The notes beneath the pieces are model-generated. The model was not told the origin of the DNA and did not search any database. It worked only from the letters and a program-made list of their open reading frames with translations. 45,436 nt of DNA from Halioglobus sp. (GTDB taxonomy: Bacteria; Pseudomonadota; Gammaproteobacteria; Pseudomonadales; Halieaceae), in contig JAGRIH010000045.1 of NCBI GenBank assembly GCA_020443345.1, positions 1 through 45,436 on the forward strand, in the 5' to 3' direction. The position numbers and the translations under genes are program-made. Below are positions 1-7,190 of the stretch, in pieces; position 1 is the stretch's first letter, and the number at the start of each line of letters is the position of its first letter.

Positions 1-13
1 AAATCGAGGATAG

Positions 14-70
14 TTTTTCGCGTATTTGAGGCGCATAGTGGTGCCTATGTAACGAAAATACGCGGAAAAA
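14..70. repeat. imperfect inverted repeat upstream of the ggt promoter
   Basis: The left arm (14-27) and right arm (56-70) are complementary over about 14 bases with a one-base bulge, each reading T5-C-GCG-TATTT or its complement. A smaller palindrome, CATAG/CTATG (34-38 and 45-49), is nested in the loop. The structure ends at the edge of a possible -35 element for ggt. It could be an operator, an RNA hairpin, or the end of a gene left of the window. The T-rich and A-rich ends would suit a bidirectional terminator, but I cannot tell which of these it is. Confidence 0.5.
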
Positions 71-100
71 TAGACCGATTTCCCGCCGCCGCAGTAGAAT
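71..100 (+). promoter_or_regulatory. possible sigma70 promoter of ggt
   Basis: TAGACC (71-76) and TAGAAT (95-100) are separated by 18 bases. They match the -35 and -10 consensus at 4/6 and 5/6 positions. The ggt start codon lies 57 bases further on. The inverted repeat at 14-70 abuts the -35 element, where an activator or repressor could act. This is pattern reading only. Confidence 0.4.
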
Positions 101-157
101 CATCCTGAGTCCGACAGACTCCTGGGCCATCATCTTCAGGAAAAACGAGCGACAGCA

Positions 158-1906
158 ATGCACACGAGCCCCGTGACACTCATCCGGCAACTGATCCTGA
201 TCCTGGCAATCGCCTGCGTTCCCGGTGCCGGCGCGCGCGAGGCCGCCGGGCAAACTCCCATCATCGACTTCCAGGAACGCTTTCTGCCGCAGGTGGCGCG
301 CCACGCCATGGTGGTCGGCCCGGAGCGACTGGCGGCGGAAATCGGCACCCGGATCATGCGCGCTGGCGGCAATGCGGTGGACGCCGCGGTCGCCACCGGC
401 TTCGCCCTGGCCGTGACCTATCCGCGCGCCGGCAACCTCGGCGGCGGCGGTTTCATGCTGATCCATCTGGCGCGGGACCATCGCCAGACTCTGATCGACT
501 ACCGGGAGAAGGCGCCGGCCGGGGCCACCGCCGATATGTTCCTGGACGCAAACGGCGCGATCGATCGCATGCAGGAGTTCTTCAGCCACCGCTCTGCTGG
601 GGTCCCGGGCACCGTGGCCGGCCTGCTGTACGCGCTGGACAGGTACGGCAGCATGAGCCGCGAACAGGTACTGGCCCCGGCCATCGCCCTGGCGCAAGAG
701 GGACTGACCGTGTCCTTTGCGCTCAACTTCGAGATCAACTCCCGGGCCGAGCGACTGCGGCTGAACCCCGAGGCGCGGCGCCTGTTTTTCAAGGCGGACG
801 GCAGCGCCTACGACATCGGCGACACCTGGCGCCAGCCGGACCTGGCCCGAACCCTCCAACAGATTGCCGAACACGGCGCCGAGGGCTTCTACGGCGGGGA
901 AGTGGCGCGGCGTATCGTGGCGGAGATGGAGGCCGGGGGCGGTCTCATCACCGCGCGCGATCTGGCCGCCTACCGGCCCGTGGAGCGCACGCCCCTGCGC
1001 GGCCGCTTCCGGGAGTTCGAGATCGTCGCCACCCCGCCGCCGTCCTCGGGCGGCGTGCACATCATCCAAATGCTCAACATCCTGCAGGGCTACGATCTGG
1101 CCGCCATGGGCCACAACAGCGCCGCCTACCTGCACCATCTCACCGAGGCCATGAAGCTGGCCTATGCCGATCGCAGCCGCTACCTGGGCGATACGGACTT
1201 TGCCGAGGTGCCGGTGGCCGCCCTGATCGACCCGGCCTACGCCGCACGGCAGCGGCGGCTGATCGAGCCCGCACGCGCCACGCCCTCCGCCAACATCGCC
1301 CCGGGCCGGGTGCTGGGCGGCGAGAGCACCGATACCACCCACTACACCGTGGCGGACAGCGCGGGCAACGTGGTGAGCAACACCTATACTCTGAACTTCA
1401 GTTTCGGCTCACACATCGCGGTGCCGGGCACTGGCTTTCTGCTCAACAACGAAATGGCGGACTTTGCCGCCGTGCCCGACACGGCCAACGCCTACGGGCT
1501 GGTGCAGGGCGCGCCCAACGCGATCGAGCCGGGCAAACGCCCGCTGTCCTCGATGAGCCCCACTGTGGTGCTGCGCGATGGCCGGCCCTGGCTGGCCACC
1601 GGCAGCCCCGGCGGCAGCATCATTATCAGTACGGTGCTGCAACTGCTGCTCAACGCCATGGAATTCGACATGAATGTCGCCGCCGCCGCGGCCGCACCGC
1701 GCATCCACCACCAGTGGGAGCCGGACCGGCTGCTGGCGGAGCAGGGCATCAGTGAGGACACCCTCCGATTGCTGCGCAGCATGGGTCACCAGGTGGATAC
1801 TGGGGGCCGCACCCTGGGCCGCACCCAGTCGATCATGCTGCGCGACGACTGGCTGTTCGGCGCCACCGACACGCGCCGCCCCGGCGGCTGGGTGGCCGGC
1901 TACTGA
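158..1906 (+). CDS. ggt: gamma-glutamyltransferase, periplasmic
   Basis: Gamma-glutamyltranspeptidase is an Ntn hydrolase that removes or transfers the gamma-glutamyl group of glutathione and related peptides in the periplasm. The 582-residue product has the usual family length and begins with a signal peptide of about 26 residues, hydrophobic and ending in a small-residue site before REAAGQ. The family signature around the self-cleavage site is intact: Thr393-Thr394-His395 followed by Y-T, then GNVVSNTYTLN and FG. Thr393 should become the N-terminal nucleophile of the small subunit after autocleavage. The PLSSMSPT and GSPGGS segments that shape the substrate pocket are also present. There is a gap of about 210 bp to the next gene, which has its own promoter, so ggt is probably a single-gene unit. 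Confidence 0.95.
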   Translation: MHTSPVTLIRQLILILAIACVPGAGAREAAGQTPIIDFQERFLPQVARHAMVVGPERLAAEIGTRIMRAGGNAVDAAVATGFALAVTYPRAGNLGGGGFMLIHLARDHRQTLIDYREKAPAGATADMFLDANGAIDRMQEFFSHRSAGVPGTVAGLLYALDRYGSMSREQVLAPAIALAQEGLTVSFALNFEINSRAERLRLNPEARRLFFKADGSAYDIGDTWRQPDLARTLQQIAEHGAEGFYGGEVARRIVAEMEAGGGLITARDLAAYRPVERTPLRGRFREFEIVATPPPSSGGVHIIQMLNILQGYDLAAMGHNSAAYLHHLTEAMKLAYADRSRYLGDTDFAEVPVAALIDPAYAARQRRLIEPARATPSANIAPGRVLGGESTDTTHYTVADSAGNVVSNTYTLNFSFGSHIAVPGTGFLLNNEMADFAAVPDTANAYGLVQGAPNAIEPGKRPLSSMSPTVVLRDGRPWLATGSPGGSIIISTVLQLLLNAMEFDMNVAAAAAAPRIHHQWEPDRLLAEQGISEDTLRLLRSMGHQVDTGGRTLGRTQSIMLRDDWLFGATDTRRPGGWVAGY

Positions 1907-2014
1907 GCCGGTTCGGCGCCGGGTCCGCGACAGGGGGAGCCGGTGCAGGGGAATTCTCGCGGCCACCGCAGGTCCAATAGCACATGGGTGTGTGGCGCCG
2001 CAGCAGCGGGCACT

Positions 2015-2044
2015 TTGTCCCGACCCGGTGGGGGCGTCTATACT
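2015..2044 (+). promoter_or_regulatory. likely sigma70 promoter of the motor/VWA gene cluster
   Basis: TTGTCC (2015-2020) and TATACT (2039-2044) lie 18 bases apart and match consensus at 4/6 and 5/6 positions. Transcription would start near 2051, giving a leader of about 65 bases before the ATG at 2118. It is the best promoter match in the 211-bp gap after ggt. It is the obvious driver of the long same-strand gene run that follows. Confidence 0.5.
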
Positions 2045-2117
2045 GCACAGTAGCGGGTTCAGACAGACAGTGAGTGGTAGCGGCCGTGCACACAGCAGTA
2101 CACGGCAGAGTGAGGCG

Positions 2118-3410
2118 ATGAACAGAGCTGCGGGCATCTGCACTGGCCTGGCGGTGTCGTTGCTGGCCAGCCTGGTCGGCGCGGCTGGGTACGCACAGGG
2201 TGCTGAGTACCCGGCGGGTGAAGTACTGCCGCCTGCGGGCGCGGGCGTGACGGGGGAACTGGCGCAAGCGGTGCAAGAACAGGCGCTGGGCCAGGTCATC
2301 GCCGACCTGCAGGCCGACGAGCGCGCACTGCGGCAGGCTATCGCCGCGCTGGAGGCGAGCGACGGCGCCTACGCTCCGGGTCTGGCACAGCCGCTGCTGA
2401 GCCTGGGCCTGGCGCTGCAGACCCAGGACCGCCACGCCGAGGCGGTGCAGTTGTTTCGCCGCGGCGCCCACCTGGCGCGCGTCAACGACGGCCTGTACAG
2501 CCCGCAGCAACTGCCCCTCATCGAAGGAGAAATCGCCAGTGCGCTGGCCCAGGGACAGTACGCGGCGGTGGATGAACGCCAGAGCTACCTGTACCGGGTA
2601 CAGGTACGCTGCCTCAGTCCCGGGCCGGAGCGCGCCCGGGCGCTGATCCAGCAGGCCAACTGGCAGCGCCAGGCCTATCAACTGCAACTCGACAAGCAGG
2701 GCTATGGGCGCCTGATGAATATGTGGGAGCTGTATCGCGTGGCCCTCAACGACCTGGTCGATCTCGAGGGTGAGACCTCACCCACACTGTTGCAGCCGCT
2801 GCGCGGCATGCTGCAAACGCAGTACCTGATTTCCGCCTACGACCTGGACAGCGGCGGCACCACCGGTTTTGTCTCCCAGGACAACATGGTGCTGCGCCAG
2901 CAGTTGGGGCGCTTCTACGCCTATCGGTCGCAGAGCTACGACAAGGGGCGCGCGGTCATACTGGCCATCTACGATATCGAACAGGAGCATCCCGAGGCGG
3001 CTACCGATAGCAGCGCCCTGGTCATGCTGGGGGACTGGCATCTGTGGCACGACCAGCGCGAGGCCGCCTGGCAGGCGTACCGGGACGCCGCCGCGGAACT
3101 TGCCGGGCGCGCCGATGCCCAAACAGTGGCACAGCGGCTGCTCGGTGCGCCGGCGGCGCTGCCGGATATCGACGGCATACGCCCGCTGCCGCCGCCGGTG
3201 CCCGAGCAGCAGGGCAATGTGCTGCTGGCGTTCGGGATCAACGAGCGCGGCCGCGTGGTGGGGCTGGAGCGCCTCGATGACGACGACGCCAGCGATGGCA
3301 GCGCGAACCGGCTGATGCGACAATTGCGCCGCACCCAATTCCGCCCGCGCTTTGCGGCGGGCGAACCGATAGAGACACAGGGTATCGTCCGGGCCTATGA
3401 CATCCATTGA
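2118..3410 (+). CDS. exported helical-repeat protein with TonB-like C-terminus
   Basis: The 430-residue product starts at an ATG that opens a clear signal peptide (about 28 residues, hydrophobic LAVSLLASLVGAA, then AQGAE). The body is Ala/Leu/Gln-rich and helical, with TPR-like pairs around residues 85-120 (LALQTQDRHAEAVQLFRRG) and 310-340 (LGDWHLWHDQREAAWQAY). The last 75 residues, after a Pro-rich PLPPPVPE linker, resemble the C-terminal fold of TonB/TolA-type proteins: GNVLLAFGINERGRVV, then RLMRQLRRTQFRPRF. In energy transducers such a domain contacts outer-membrane partners. Here there is no N-terminal TonB box or anchoring helix beyond the signal peptide, so it is probably soluble and periplasmic. 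It is first in the cluster and overlaps the next gene by 14 bp. The domain call is from pattern and of medium certainty. Confidence 0.6.
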   Translation: MNRAAGICTGLAVSLLASLVGAAGYAQGAEYPAGEVLPPAGAGVTGELAQAVQEQALGQVIADLQADERALRQAIAALEASDGAYAPGLAQPLLSLGLALQTQDRHAEAVQLFRRGAHLARVNDGLYSPQQLPLIEGEIASALAQGQYAAVDERQSYLYRVQVRCLSPGPERARALIQQANWQRQAYQLQLDKQGYGRLMNMWELYRVALNDLVDLEGETSPTLLQPLRGMLQTQYLISAYDLDSGGTTGFVSQDNMVLRQQLGRFYAYRSQSYDKGRAVILAIYDIEQEHPEAATDSSALVMLGDWHLWHDQREAAWQAYRDAAAELAGRADAQTVAQRLLGAPAALPDIDGIRPLPPPVPEQQGNVLLAFGINERGRVVGLERLDDDDASDGSANRLMRQLRRTQFRPRFAAGEPIETQGIVRAYDIH

Positions 3411-4413
3411 CTCCATACAGCGACGACTGGCCGCTCTGGCGGGGGTGGGCTGCGCCTGCCTGCTGCTGGCCGGCTGTCCCAGTGCCAGCAACCCGAGCGT
3501 GCCACAGCCGCCGTCTCCCCCGGGCGCCCCCGCCGCCACGCCGCCCGGTGGCGGCAGCCCGTCCAGCGGTTCTGCGGGCAGTCCCGGCTCGCCCTCCGGC
3601 AATGCGCCGGGCAGTTCTGCACCGGAACAGGGAGACAGCGGCAGCAGCGGGCAGCTTCCCGACGCCACAGCACCTGGCGACGCGGGCGCTCAATCGACCG
3701 CCGCCACCAGCTCCGGACAGTCCGACAGTCAGGGCAGTGAGCCCGGCTTCGGCGACCCCGGCCAGGCGGGCCGCGCCGGCACGGAACCGCCCGATCTGCG
3801 CGATACACCCGCGTCCGGCGACATTGCCGGCACCGGCCCGCCGGGGCAGGGCTTCCCGGAACCCGGTAGCGGGAGCGGCGCGGGTACGGACAGATCCGGC
3901 GCGCTACCGGGCGGTTCCGACAGCGGCGCGGCCAGCGTTGGTGCCGGGGATGCGGAAACCGGGACCGGCGGCAGCGGCCCACTGACACCGGCGGAACAGG
4001 TGGCGATACTCGACGCGCAACTGGAACGCGGCACCGGCGAGTTCGACGCCATGATTCTCGAAGAACAGACCGCCCAGCGGCGCGCCGCCAGGCAGAGCGG
4101 CAGCGCTGCCGGGGCCGCTGCGGAAACGGCGGGCGGCGCCAGCAGTGGCGGCGGCGACAGTCCCTACGGTGATGACGTGGCCGCCGCCGGCGGCTACAGC
4201 ACCGGCGGCGGCATCGGGGGCATCGGCGGCGGCGGGGGCGACTTACCGGCCGACGCCGCCAAGTATCCTCCGCCGCGGGACATCCCCAGCGGCAGCGATG
4301 ACGATGTGGTGGCCCGCCAGCTGCGCGAGGCGGCGATGCGCGAACCCGATCCCGCCGTGCGTGAAAAGCTGTGGGACGAGTACCGCAAGTACAAGGGGCT
4401 GGACCCGGGATGA
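3397..4413 (+). CDS. low-complexity Gly/Ser/Pro-rich lipoprotein
   Basis: The product has 338 residues. A lipoprotein signal ends in LLAGC with Cys at about residue 26, so a lipid-anchored envelope protein is expected. Residues 28-190 are almost only Gly, Ser, Pro, Ala, Asp and Thr, with no hydrophobic core, and should be a disordered tether. A short charged helical stretch follows (AEQVAILDAQLERGTGEFDA, near 200-220), then a second Gly-rich segment. An acidic/basic tail closes the protein (VVARQLREAAMREPDPAVRE). The tail could be the partner-binding part, with the linker spanning periplasm or cell wall. Function is unknown. It overlaps its neighbours by 14 bp upstream and 4 bp (ATGA) downstream, so co-translation is likely. 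Confidence 0.75.
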   Translation: MTSIDSIQRRLAALAGVGCACLLLAGCPSASNPSVPQPPSPPGAPAATPPGGGSPSSGSAGSPGSPSGNAPGSSAPEQGDSGSSGQLPDATAPGDAGAQSTAATSSGQSDSQGSEPGFGDPGQAGRAGTEPPDLRDTPASGDIAGTGPPGQGFPEPGSGSGAGTDRSGALPGGSDSGAASVGAGDAETGTGGSGPLTPAEQVAILDAQLERGTGEFDAMILEEQTAQRRAARQSGSAAGAAAETAGGASSGGGDSPYGDDVAAAGGYSTGGGIGGIGGGGGDLPADAAKYPPPRDIPSGSDDDVVARQLREAAMREPDPAVREKLWDEYRKYKGLDPG

Positions 4414-5612
4414 TCCTGCGCCTGCTCGCGATAATCGGCCTGGGCCTGCTGCTCAGCGCCTGCGTCAGCCAGTCGATCAAGAGCACTTCGATACCGGCCA
4501 TTGACCACCCCTCCTCCACTGTGGACGAGGCACTGCTGCTGGATGTCGGCATCGCCGTGTTCGATCCCGGCCTGGACGACTACGAAGAGCAGCAGCAGGT
4601 CTACCCCGAAGTGCGCAAGGCCGAGGCGCGCTACATGCCGCGGCTGCTGGCGGGGGCGCTGCAGGACAGCGGCGCCTGGGGGGCGGTGCGCTTGGTGCCC
4701 GACGCCGGGCGCATCACCGACCTGATGGTACAGGGCAAAATCCTGCACTCCGACGGCGAGGAACTGCGGCTGCACATCACGGCGCGCGACTCCCGCGGTT
4801 ACGTGTGGCTGGATCGGGACTACACCGGCAATGCCAGTCGCTACGCCTACCAGATGACCACCCGGCGCTCGCAGGACGCCTTCCAGGCGGTGTACAACAC
4901 CATCGCCAACGATCTGCTGCAGCACCTGGAGCAACTGCGTCCCGCCGAGCGCCGCGAGGTGCGCCTGGTGAGCGAGCTGCTGTTTGCGCGCAGCTTTTCA
5001 CCAGATGCCTTTGACGGCTACCTGGACCAGGACCGCAAGGGCCGCTATCGGGTACAGCGCCTGCCCGCCGCCAGCGACCCCATGCTGCAGCGCGTGCAGG
5101 CCATTCGCGAGCGCGACCAGATGTTTGTCGACACCCTGCAGGACTACTACGCCGGCTTCAGTGGCGCAATGACCCCGCCCTACCAGGAATGGCGCAAAAT
5201 GAGCTACGAGGAGGTGGTGGCGCTGCGCGAACTCAAGGCGCAGAGCACGCGCCGCCTGATCGCCGGGGGCGTGGCGATACTGGCCGGCATCGCCGGTGCC
5301 GGCAGCAATGACCGCAGCGCCCGCACCGCCGGCAGCGTGGCCATCCTCGGCGGCGGCTACCTGCTCAAGAGCGGCCTGGAAAAGCGCAATGAGGCGCAGA
5401 TTCACGTGCAGGCGCTGGAGGAACTGGGCATGTCGCTGGAGGCGGAGATCACGCCGCAGGTGATTGAACTGCAGGATCGCACGGTGCTGCTCACCGGCAA
5501 CGCCGAGGACCAGTACGCGCAGTGGCGCGAGATCCTGGCGGATATCTACCGCGCCGAGATCGGCGCCCTGGAGCTGCCCGAGGACTCCGCCGCGGCAACT
5601 GATACACTCTGA
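4410..5612 (+). CDS. uncharacterised lipoprotein of the motor/VWA cluster
   Basis: The 400-residue product starts at the ATG of an ATGA overlap with the previous gene. That start gives a textbook lipobox, LLLSAC, with Cys at residue 17. A longer reading frame upstream would bury the signal. Residues 50-180 form a mixed alpha/beta domain (ALLLDVGIAVFDPG, MVQGKILHSDGEELRLHITA) like those in small envelope lipoproteins. Two Gly/Ala-rich stretches near 285-330 (GGVAILAGIAGAG, GSVAILGGGYLL) resemble glycine zippers that could pack in or on a membrane. The C-terminal part (RTVLLTGNAEDQYAQWREIL) is helical. I do not recognise a named family. Position suggests an outer-membrane-side component of the same machine. 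Confidence 0.75.
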   Translation: MILRLLAIIGLGLLLSACVSQSIKSTSIPAIDHPSSTVDEALLLDVGIAVFDPGLDDYEEQQQVYPEVRKAEARYMPRLLAGALQDSGAWGAVRLVPDAGRITDLMVQGKILHSDGEELRLHITARDSRGYVWLDRDYTGNASRYAYQMTTRRSQDAFQAVYNTIANDLLQHLEQLRPAERREVRLVSELLFARSFSPDAFDGYLDQDRKGRYRVQRLPAASDPMLQRVQAIRERDQMFVDTLQDYYAGFSGAMTPPYQEWRKMSYEEVVALRELKAQSTRRLIAGGVAILAGIAGAGSNDRSARTAGSVAILGGGYLLKSGLEKRNEAQIHVQALEELGMSLEAEITPQVIELQDRTVLLTGNAEDQYAQWREILADIYRAEIGALELPEDSAAATDTL

Positions 5613-5648
5613 TTCTGGCCCGTCACCGAGCAAGGCCCCGGCAAGCGC

Positions 5649-7190
5649 ATGGCACCCCAAGACGAACCGCTGCAACCCACGCCATTTGACGCCGCCCGGG
5701 ACGCTCCGCCAGCCCCGGCCGCGGCGCCCGCCGACTCGCGCCGGGGAGCGCGAGCCTGGGTGTTGCCGGCCCTCGGCGCGCTGGTACTGCTGGCGCTGGT
5801 GGTGGTGTTCTGGCTGCCGCAACAGCTGGCGCCGCCGACACCGGTGCCGGCCGCGGGCCGGGGTTCGGCGGACGGCGCCGCCGTGCAGCCCGGGCCGGCG
5901 ACAGCAGCGGGGCGGCGCGAGCCGGCCAGCAGCGATGCCAGCCCCTGGTCGGAGGCACAGCTGGCGAAGCTGCGCAAGGAGGCACAGGAAGTGCTGGCGC
6001 AGCTGCTGGACACACAGTCCGGGTTGGAGGAGCGCGCCGTGCAGCGCTGGGCGCCGCAGCAGTTCGACGCGGCAACGGCCAGTGCCGGCGCCGGCGACGA
6101 ACTGTACCGCACGCGGCAGTACGAGGCCGCCACCGCCCGCTATCGGGAGGCGCTGCAGCAGATGCAGGCATTGCGCGAGGCCCTGCCCGGCGCAGTGGAC
6201 GAGCTGCTGCAGCAGGCGCGCCAGGCAATCGACAACGGCGATACCAGCGCGGCCACCACCGCCCTGGAACTGCTCGGCCAGATGGAACCCGAAAACGCCG
6301 CACTGGCCGCCCTGCAACAGCGCGCCGCGCAACTGCCACGGCTGCTGGCGCTGCTGGAGCGCGCCGCTGCCGCCGAGCAGGCGGGCGATCTGGCCGGCGC
6401 GGCGCAGCTGCTGGAGCAGGCCGTGGCACTGGACCCAAACCATCCAAGCGGCGCTAGCCAGTGGCAGCGGGTGAGTGCAGCGCTGCGCAGCCAGCGCTTC
6501 AGTACCGCGATGAGCGAGGGCTACAGCGCGCTGGACAAGGGCGACTTCGATGGCGCGCGCCAGGCGTTTGAACGCGCCGCCAGGCTGCGGGAGAATTCAG
6601 CCGAAGCGGCCAGCGCGCTGCAGGAAGTCGCGAGCGCCGCCACCGCGTGGTGCCTGGCCGCGCTGCAGCGGCGCGGCGGCGATCTCGAGCAACAGGAGCA
6701 GTGGGCCGAGGCCGTGGGCGCCTACGAGAAAGCGCGGGAAATCGACCCCAGCGTGCTGTTCGCGCAACAGGGGCTGCAGCGCAGCCGCGAGCGCGCACGG
6801 CTGGATGGGCAACTGCGCCGCGCCATCGAGGACCCGCTGCGCCTGTCCGACGCGCGGGTGGCCGGCGCCACCGCCGAGCTGCTGCAGCGGGCGCGCCAGG
6901 CATCCCCCACTGGCCCCGTGCTGCGCCAGCAGATCGAGACCCTGCAAGAGCTGCTGCAACGGGCTGCCGAGCCGGTCGCAGTCACCCTGCGCTCCGACCG
7001 GGAAACCGAGGTGACCGTGTACAAGGTCGCCAGGCTGGGGCGCTTTGCACAGCGCGAGCTGTCCCTGCGGCCCGGCACCTATACCGCAGTGGGTATGCGC
7101 AACGGCTACCGCGACGTGCGCCGCACCTTTACCGTCACGCACGACAGCGCCCCGCCGACCGTCACCATCATCTGCACGGAAGCGATTTAA
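5649..7190 (+). CDS. inner-membrane-anchored periplasmic helical-repeat protein with PEGA-like tail
   Basis: The product has 513 residues. The N-terminal 36 residues are polar and Pro/Ala-rich, followed by one membrane helix (about 37-56, LPALGALVLLALVVVFW), giving N-in/C-out topology. The long middle part (about 95-440) is Ala/Gln/Glu-rich with TPR-like helix pairs: YRTRQYEAATARYREAL, LDKGDFDGARQAFERAARL and WAEAVGAYEKAREIDP. The last 70 residues form a beta-rich module with the RPGTYTAVGMRNGYRDVRRTF pattern of PEGA domains. The next gene, a PEGA protein, starts on the last base of this stop codon, and both share the one-helix-plus-PEGA layout. They probably act together as periplasmic scaffold. 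Enzymatic motifs are absent. Confidence 0.75.
   Translation: MAPQDEPLQPTPFDAARDAPPAPAAAPADSRRGARAWVLPALGALVLLALVVVFWLPQQLAPPTPVPAAGRGSADGAAVQPGPATAAGRREPASSDASPWSEAQLAKLRKEAQEVLAQLLDTQSGLEERAVQRWAPQQFDAATASAGAGDELYRTRQYEAATARYREALQQMQALREALPGAVDELLQQARQAIDNGDTSAATTALELLGQMEPENAALAALQQRAAQLPRLLALLERAAAAEQAGDLAGAAQLLEQAVALDPNHPSGASQWQRVSAALRSQRFSTAMSEGYSALDKGDFDGARQAFERAARLRENSAEAASALQEVASAATAWCLAALQRRGGDLEQQEQWAEAVGAYEKAREIDPSVLFAQQGLQRSRERARLDGQLRRAIEDPLRLSDARVAGATAELLQRARQASPTGPVLRQQIETLQELLQRAAEPVAVTLRSDRETEVTVYKVARLGRFAQRELSLRPGTYTAVGMRNGYRDVRRTFTVTHDSAPPTVTIICTEAI

Noticed and set aside
3395-4552. Arg-rich 385-residue minus-strand frame
   Set aside because: Complement of a low-complexity Gly/Ser/Pro lipoprotein gene. 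The Arg richness is a product of reading GC-rich codons in reverse.
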